Shown piece by piece: positions 6,829 to 10,828 of a stretch of 10,828 nucleotides of DNA. Every line of letters starts with the position of its first letter. Position 1 is the stretch's first letter. A model generated the notes under the pieces. The model was not told the DNA's origin. It did not search any database and was given only the letters and a program-made list of their open reading frames with translations. Both the position numbers and the translations under genes were made by a program. Source of the stretch: Methylophaga sp. (GTDB taxonomy: Bacteria > Pseudomonadota > Gammaproteobacteria > Nitrosococcales > Methylophagaceae); NCBI RefSeq assembly GCF_030651745.1, contig NZ_JAUSCC010000152.1, positions 1-10,828 of the forward strand, in the 5' to 3' direction.

Positions 6829-7581
6829 ATGAAAATCCTCATAAGTAATGATGACGGCTACATGGCAAAGGGTATCCGCACATTGGCGCGCTCGCTTGCC
6901 GGTTTGGGGGAAATTACCGTGGTCGCGCCAGACCGTAATCGCAGTGGTGCCAGTAACTCGCTGACATTGGAAAATCCTTTGCGCTTGGATCGTATGGAAG
7001 ACGGTGTTTACCGAGTGGAAGGTACACCAACCGACTGTGTGCATCTGGCGATCACAGGTTTACTGGAAGAAGAACCCGATATGGTGGTTTCTGGTATTAA
7101 TGCCGGTGCCAATCTTGGTGATGACGTGCTTTACTCAGGCACCGTGGCCGCTGCAATGGAAGGGCGTTTTCTCGGCTTGCCGGCAATAGCTATTTCACTG
7201 GCAAGTTTTGAAGGCAAACATTACGAAACTGCAGGTTGGGTCGCACAACAATTGGTTGAAAGACTTAAATCTGTAGCATTACCCGCCGATACTATTTTGA
7301 ATGTAAATGTGCCGGATCTGCCAATCGAAGAAATTATCGGTTTTGAAAGCACTCGTCTTGGTCATCGACATAAAGCCGAGCCGGTGATTAAAGAGTTTGA
7401 TCCTCGCGGCAGACCGATGTACTGGATTGGTCCAGCAGGACAGGAACAAGATGCTGGGCCGGGTACTGATTTTGATGCGGTTCGCCGAGGCGCAGTTTCG
7501 GTCACGCCATTACAAATTGATTTGACTCGATATGATGCCATTGATGGCGTATCGCGGTGGCTGGAAAGCACTTTGCCATGA
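6829..7581 (+). CDS. surE: 5'/3'-nucleotidase SurE
   Basis: This is a 250-residue cytoplasmic, metal-dependent phosphatase that removes phosphate from nucleoside monophosphates and, in some species, short polyphosphate. The family N-terminus [11 protein letters not shown] carries the metal-binding D8/D9. The other conserved elements are [11 protein letters not shown] with S39, [10 protein letters not shown] (88-97) with N91, and [11 protein letters not shown] (102-112). Length matches the family. The start at ATG 6829 is fixed by the conserved first residues; the only Shine-Dalgarno-like bases are AGG at 6814-6816, weak and somewhat distant. It is the first gene after the terminator at 6699-6758, and its stop overlaps the pcm start in ATGA. 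The surE-pcm pair is widely linked to survival in stationary phase and stress. Confidence 0.97.
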   Translation: MKILISNDDGYMAKGIRTLARSLAGLGEITVVAPDRNRSGASNSLTLENPLRLDRMEDGVYRVEGTPTDCVHLAITGLLEEEPDMVVSGINAGANLGDDVLYSGTVAAAMEGRFLGLPAIAISLASFEGKHYETAGWVAQQLVERLKSVALPADTILNVNVPDLPIEEIIGFESTRLGHRHKAEPVIKEFDPRGRPMYWIGPAGQEQDAGPGTDFDAVRRGAVSVTPLQIDLTRYDAIDGVSRWLESTLP

Positions 7582-8240
7582 TCGCAGATCCTCGCGGAAT
7601 AGGAATGACATCGCAGAGGACGCGGGATCGTTTGATCCAGCGTTTGCAGGAGCGAGGTATCAAAAATATTCATTTATTGGCAGTGATGCGCCAGTGCCCG
7701 AGGCATTTATTTGTTGATGAAGCCTTAGCCAGCAGGGCATATGAAGACACGGCATTGCCGATTGGTCTGGGCCAGACTATTTCGCAGCCATACATTGTGG
7801 CGCGTATGACCGAAATTTTATTGCAGGACGGGCCGAGAAATAAGGTACTAGAAATCGGTACGGGTTCGGGCTATCAAACTGCTGTGCTTTCAGCATTAGT
7901 GCCCAGAGTGTTCAGTGTGGAACGTATCGCCCCTTTGTTGAAGCAGGCAAGGGAACGTTTCTACCAGTTAAAACTTAATAACATTCGCCTCAAACACAGT
8001 GATGGCAGTTGGGGCTGGCCGGAAAATGGTCCTTACGATGGCATTATCGTGACCTGTGCAGCGGAGCAGATTCCGCCCACGTTGCTGGAACAACTGGCAC
8101 CGGGCGGCCGATTGGTCATACCTGTTGGTGGTAGCAAGGGGCAGATTTTAAAAGTAATTGATCGCGTTGACGGTAAATTTGAAGAAACGGAATGGGACGC
8201 CGTTAGTTTTGTCCCACTGTTAAGTGGGCAAGTTGGATGA
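7578..8240 (+). CDS. pcm: Protein-L-isoaspartate O-methyltransferase
   Basis: This enzyme uses S-adenosylmethionine to methylate isoaspartyl residues in damaged proteins, starting their repair. The protein has 220 residues. Key elements are [14 protein letters not shown] (66-79), whose T-I-S-Q-P holds the catalytic serine region, the SAM-binding motif [12 protein letters not shown] (90-101), SVERI (113-117), the acidic strand [10 protein letters not shown] (153-162), and [12 protein letters not shown] (173-184). The start at ATG 7578 was chosen because it overlaps the surE stop (ATGA), and [13 protein letters not shown] before the core resembles longer pseudomonad forms. ATG 7605 would give 211 residues, close to the 208 of E. 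coli, and is the main alternative. ATG 7557, inside surE, is less likely. Confidence 0.96.
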   Translation: MIADPRGIGMTSQRTRDRLIQRLQERGIKNIHLLAVMRQCPRHLFVDEALASRAYEDTALPIGLGQTISQPYIVARMTEILLQDGPRNKVLEIGTGSGYQTAVLSALVPRVFSVERIAPLLKQARERFYQLKLNNIRLKHSDGSWGWPENGPYDGIIVTCAAEQIPPTLLEQLAPGGRLVIPVGGSKGQILKVIDRVDGKFEETEWDAVSFVPLLSGQVG

Positions 8241-8812
8241 AATTATTTTCTGGGCTTTACGCGAGAGTGATGCAATGGGCAAGGCATAAATATGCAACCT
8301 ATTGGCTAGCGTTGGTCAGCTTTACCGAGTCCTCATTCTTTCTGATTCCACCGGATGTCATGTTGGCACCGATGTCATTAGCCAGACCAGATAAAGCATG
8401 GTTTTATGCCGGCATAACCACGGTAGCCTCAGTATTAGGTGGATTATTAGGTTACCTGATTGGCTTATTTGCTTTGCAAATGGTCGAGCCATGGATCATT
8501 CAGTTTGGTTACGTCGAGGCATATGAAACAGCCCAGCAATGGTTTGCTGAATATGGCTTTTGGGCTATATTTTTAGCGGGATTCACCCCGATACCCTACA
8601 AGATATTCACCATTGCTGCCGGTGCGGTTGGCATGTTGTTATTACCGTTTATTCTTGGTTCTTTAATTGGCCGTGGTATGCGGTTTTTTCTGGTGGCAGG
8701 CTTAATGAAGTGGGGTGGCAAGCCGTTTGAAGAAAAATTGCATTTATGGGTGGATCGCCTTGGCTGGTTAACGGTGGGACTGTTGGTTCTGGCCTATTTT
8801 ATATTTATGTAA
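8237..8812 (+). CDS. yqaA: YqaA family inner-membrane protein (DedA/SNARE-associated domain)
   Basis: This 191-residue membrane protein belongs to the VTT/DedA-like superfamily. The family marks are visible: [15 protein letters not shown] (31-45) in the first re-entrant region and [20 protein letters not shown] (114-133), holding the proline-rich G-F-T-P-I-P-Y-K segment. Hydrophobic segments lie near 20-45, 56-80, 107-146 and 174-190. DedA relatives are linked to proton-dependent lipid or small-molecule transport and membrane homeostasis, but the job of YqaA is not settled. Its ATG overlaps the pcm stop (ATGA), with no strong ribosome binding site, so translation is probably coupled. It often sits between pcm and nlpD in gammaproteobacteria (from memory). 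Confidence 0.9.
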   Translation: MKLFSGLYARVMQWARHKYATYWLALVSFTESSFFLIPPDVMLAPMSLARPDKAWFYAGITTVASVLGGLLGYLIGLFALQMVEPWIIQFGYVEAYETAQQWFAEYGFWAIFLAGFTPIPYKIFTIAAGAVGMLLLPFILGSLIGRGMRFFLVAGLMKWGGKPFEEKLHLWVDRLGWLTVGLLVLAYFIFM

Positions 8813-8813
8813 T

Positions 8814-9650
8814 ATGAAGTTTTTATCGACCTTATTAGTGTTTTTATTGACTGCATGTAGTGGTGGCAGTGCCTTGGCACCGGTTGGTCGTGAAGGTGAT
8901 AGCCGCTCGCAACAACCCCGGACTCAGGCTCAATCTCAGCCAGCACCAGCACCAGCTCCTGATAGCTATACTGTTAAACGCGGTGATACCTTGTATTCGA
9001 TCAGTTTCCGCTATGGAATGGATTATCGTGATGTGGCACGTATTAACGGTATTCGAGCGCCCTATACTATTTATGTAGGACAACAGATTAAATTCAGAGG
9101 CGCTCCTGTTACAACTACTGCAACGCGCCCGGCCACGAGTCAGCCGTCATCTTCTTCAGTAACACGACCTTCGACATCAACACAGGCAACAAGGCCTTCT
9201 ACTGCAACACAAACACCGCAAACCCGGCCAACGACACCTCCTGCCACAACGGCTCCTGCTGTTACTGCGGCAAATGAAAGTATGGTTTGGCGTTGGCCAA
9301 CAGATGGACGTGTTGTATCAACATTTTCTGAATCTGGTCCTGGGCGTAAAGGGATCAACATCGTAGGTAAACCCGGTCAGCCAGTTATAGCGGCGGCAGA
9401 TGGCAAAGTGGTTTACAGTGGTGATGGATTACCGCGCTATGGTAACTTGCTGATCATCAAACACAATGATACGTATTTAAGTGCTTATGCACATAACGAT
9501 ACGCTGCTGGTCAAAGAGGGTGATTCGGTGAAAAGTGGTCAGAGGATTGCCACATTAGGTCGCTCGGGTACCCAGACCGATCAATTGCATTTTGAAATTC
9601 GTCGTAACGGCAAACCTGTCGATCCATTACGCTTTCTGCCTAAACAATAA
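8814..9650 (+). CDS. nlpD: NlpD-type murein hydrolase activator lipoprotein (LysM + LytM)
   Basis: This is a 278-residue lipoprotein that, by family, activates the amidase AmiC during septal peptidoglycan splitting. The lipobox LTAC puts the lipidated cysteine at 15. A LysM peptidoglycan-binding domain spans about 51-94 ([13 protein letters not shown] to YVGQQIKF). Next is a low-complexity Pro/Thr/Ser/Gln linker (about 97-153) with repeats such as TRPST, then a LytM/M23 domain (about 158-275). The zinc-binding first histidine and the Asp of active M23 peptidases are replaced (KGINIVG at 179-185), while [10 protein letters not shown] and LHFEIR remain. This is the degenerate state expected of an activator, not an enzyme. 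The ATG lies one base after the yqaA stop, with no visible Shine-Dalgarno. Confidence 0.95.
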   Translation: MKFLSTLLVFLLTACSGGSALAPVGREGDSRSQQPRTQAQSQPAPAPAPDSYTVKRGDTLYSISFRYGMDYRDVARINGIRAPYTIYVGQQIKFRGAPVTTTATRPATSQPSSSSVTRPSTSTQATRPSTATQTPQTRPTTPPATTAPAVTAANESMVWRWPTDGRVVSTFSESGPGRKGINIVGKPGQPVIAAADGKVVYSGDGLPRYGNLLIIKHNDTYLSAYAHNDTLLVKEGDSVKSGQRIATLGRSGTQTDQLHFEIRRNGKPVDPLRFLPKQ

Positions 9651-9687
9651 GCTGCATAATCCGTTACAATAACGGGTTTGCTGCAGC
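9651..9687 (+). other. Long imperfect hairpin between nlpD and prfB
   Basis: Starting right after the nlpD stop, GCTGCA (9651-9656) pairs with TGCAGC (9682-9687). Inside it, AATCCGTTA (9658-9666) pairs with TAACGGGTT (9670-9678) with one G-T wobble and a CAA loop. The bulge is one base on the left and three on the right. No T run follows, so it is not a standard Rho-independent terminator. It may protect the upstream mRNA end, weaken read-through, or be part of the prfB leader. Confidence 0.5.
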
Positions 9688-9720
9688 AGCATTATCAATC
9701 AATTTCAATGAGGTACTAGC

Positions 9721-10816
9721 GTGGAACTCGGCGCGACGATGCAACGAATTAAAACTCTCCGCGATCGCAGTGACGATCTCAGGGGGTATCTTTGACTTCG
9801 ATAACAAGGCAGAACGCCTGGTCGAAGTAACCCGTGAGCTGGAAGATCCAGCCGTCTGGAATAATCCCGAAAATGCCCAGAAACTGGGACAGGAACGCTC
9901 CAGCCTCGAGCGTATTGTCAAAACACTCTCTTCACACCGTGAAGTACTGGATGACGCAAAAGATCTGCTTGAACTCGCTGTTGAAGAAAACGACGAAGAT
10001 ACCTTTAATGCAGTCAATGCGGATCTGGACGAGCTGGAAAAAGGTCTGGAAAAACTCGAATTCCAACGCATGTTCTCCGGCAAGCTCGATGCCAACAGCG
10101 CCTATCTGGATATCCAATCAGGCTCCGGCGGAACCGAAGCACAGGATTGGGCCAATATTATTCTGCGTATGTATCTGCGTTGGGGCGAAGCTCAGGGTTA
10201 CAACGTCACCTTGATGGAAGTCTCCGCCGGTGAGGTAGCCGGTATTAAATCAGCCACCGTGCGTTTCGAAGGTGAATACGCCTTTGGCATGCTGCGTACC
10301 GAAACCGGTGTACATCGTCTGGTGCGTAAATCACCGTTCGACTCCGGTGCCCGTCGGCATACCTCATTTGCTTCGGTGTTTGTTTATCCTGAAGTCGATG
10401 ACACTATTGAAATCGATATCAATCCGTCTGATTTACGTATTGATACCTACCGCTCAAGCGGTGCCGGTGGTCAGCACGTTAACACCACCGATTCAGCGGT
10501 ACGTATTACCCACGTACCGACCAACACCGTGGTGCAATGTCAGATGGAACGCTCACAACATAAAAACCGTGATCAGGCGATGAGCCAGTTACGCGCCAAA
10601 CTGTATGAGCTGGAATTACAAAAGCAAAACGAAGTGAAACAAGCCGCCGAAGAATCCAAATCGGATATCGGCTGGGGCAGTCAAATACGCTCCTATGTAC
10701 TCGATCAATCACGCATCAAAGATTTACGTACCGGTGTCGAAACCGGAAACACGCAGGCGGTTCTGGATGGCGATCTGGATCAATTCATTGAAGCCTCACT
10801 CAAATCAGGTTTATAA
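9721..10816 (+). CDS. prfB: Peptide chain release factor 2, expressed by +1 programmed frameshift
   Basis: RF2 ends translation at UGA and UAA codons. The first frame runs from GTG 9721 for 24 codons to an in-frame TGA at 9793-9795. A +1 shift on CTT (9790-9792) skips T9793 and continues with GAC (9794-9796) to TAA 10814-10816, giving 364 residues against 365 in E. coli. The N-terminal RSDDLRGYL joined to DFDNKAERL aligns with the E. coli protein. The UGA-recognition motif SPF is at 204-206 and the catalytic GGQ at 249-251, with S245 where E. coli K-12 has T246. GTG 9721 is preceded by GAGG at 9710-9713; ATG 9739 is a less likely start. lysS often follows prfB, but the window ends 12 bases later. 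Confidence 0.96.
9781..9796 (+). promoter_or_regulatory. prfB: RF2 autoregulatory +1 frameshift site
   Basis: The bases AGGGGG-TAT-CTT-TGA-C are, to my knowledge, identical to the E. coli prfB recoding site. AGGGGG acts as an internal Shine-Dalgarno three bases before the slippery CTT, the weak TGA-C stop lets the ribosome stall, and peptidyl-tRNA-Leu slips from CUU to UUU. When RF2 is abundant, termination at codon 25 wins; when scarce, the shift yields full RF2. This is a known feedback loop, seen here directly in the sequence. Confidence 0.96.
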
Positions 10817-10828
10817 GCGAATCCAACA

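Noticed and set aside
6804..6832. TTGACG as -35 of a promoter for surE
   Set aside because: A -10 at proper spacing would overlap the surE start codon, implying a leaderless mRNA. The extended -10 at 6779-6787 fits better.
9708..9719. Three-codon upstream mini-ORF (ATG AGG TAC TAG) before prfB
   Set aside because: It has no ribosome binding site of its own and overlaps the prfB GAGG. Likely chance.
9664..10095. 143-residue minus-strand open frame, serine-rich
   Set aside because: It is antisense to prfB, and its Ser-rich composition comes from reading Glu/Leu codons backwards. No ribosome binding site or family likeness.
1..10828. A new defence, mobile or biosynthetic system
   Set aside because: Every long open frame belongs to a known housekeeping or formate-metabolism family. 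No transposase, integrase, repeat array, toxin-antitoxin pair or composition shift was seen.

Overview
The window reads as a single ordinary chromosomal block of a gammaproteobacterium with mid-range G+C. Every gene is on the + strand and is tightly packed. The right half is a typical gammaproteobacterial housekeeping set (surE, pcm, yqaA, nlpD, prfB). The left half carries two different metal-dependent formate dehydrogenases. Two formate-oxidising systems side by side suit a methylotroph or formate user such as a Methylophaga-like organism. That taxonomic guess is inference and weakly held.

Positions 1-1864 are the end of a membrane-bound respiratory formate dehydrogenase operon: the last 20 codons of the probable catalytic subunit, a four-cluster ferredoxin-like beta subunit, a 59-residue predicted lipoprotein, and a cytochrome b gamma subunit. 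A hairpin terminator closes it. In this scheme electrons from periplasmic formate pass through the Fe-S subunit to the b-haem subunit and on to quinone.

Positions 1865-2203 form the only long gene-free stretch. It holds the terminator, several short inverted repeats including a perfect 17-bp palindrome, and an AT-rich stretch leading to a good ribosome binding site.

Positions 2204-6702 are a two-gene operon for a soluble NAD-dependent formate dehydrogenase. It has a fused NuoE/NuoF-like beta subunit and a large molybdopterin (Mo or W) alpha subunit, overlapping by one base and followed by a double-hairpin terminator. Its architecture matches the two-subunit FDH1 type known from Methylobacterium.

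Positions 6759-9650 are a compact operon with its own likely promoter: surE (nucleotidase), pcm (isoaspartyl repair), yqaA (DedA-like membrane protein) and nlpD (amidase-activating lipoprotein). The first three junctions are 4-base overlaps or a 1-base gap. The stationary-phase sigma factor gene rpoS, often found after nlpD, is not here. Instead a structured 70-base spacer leads to prfB (release factor 2), which is complete and carries the classical +1 programmed frameshift. I saw no mobile element, CRISPR array, tRNA or rRNA, and no clear sign of a new defence or biosynthetic system. The items most worth a second look are the small FDH lipoprotein, the palindromic spacer, and the nlpD-prfB junction.
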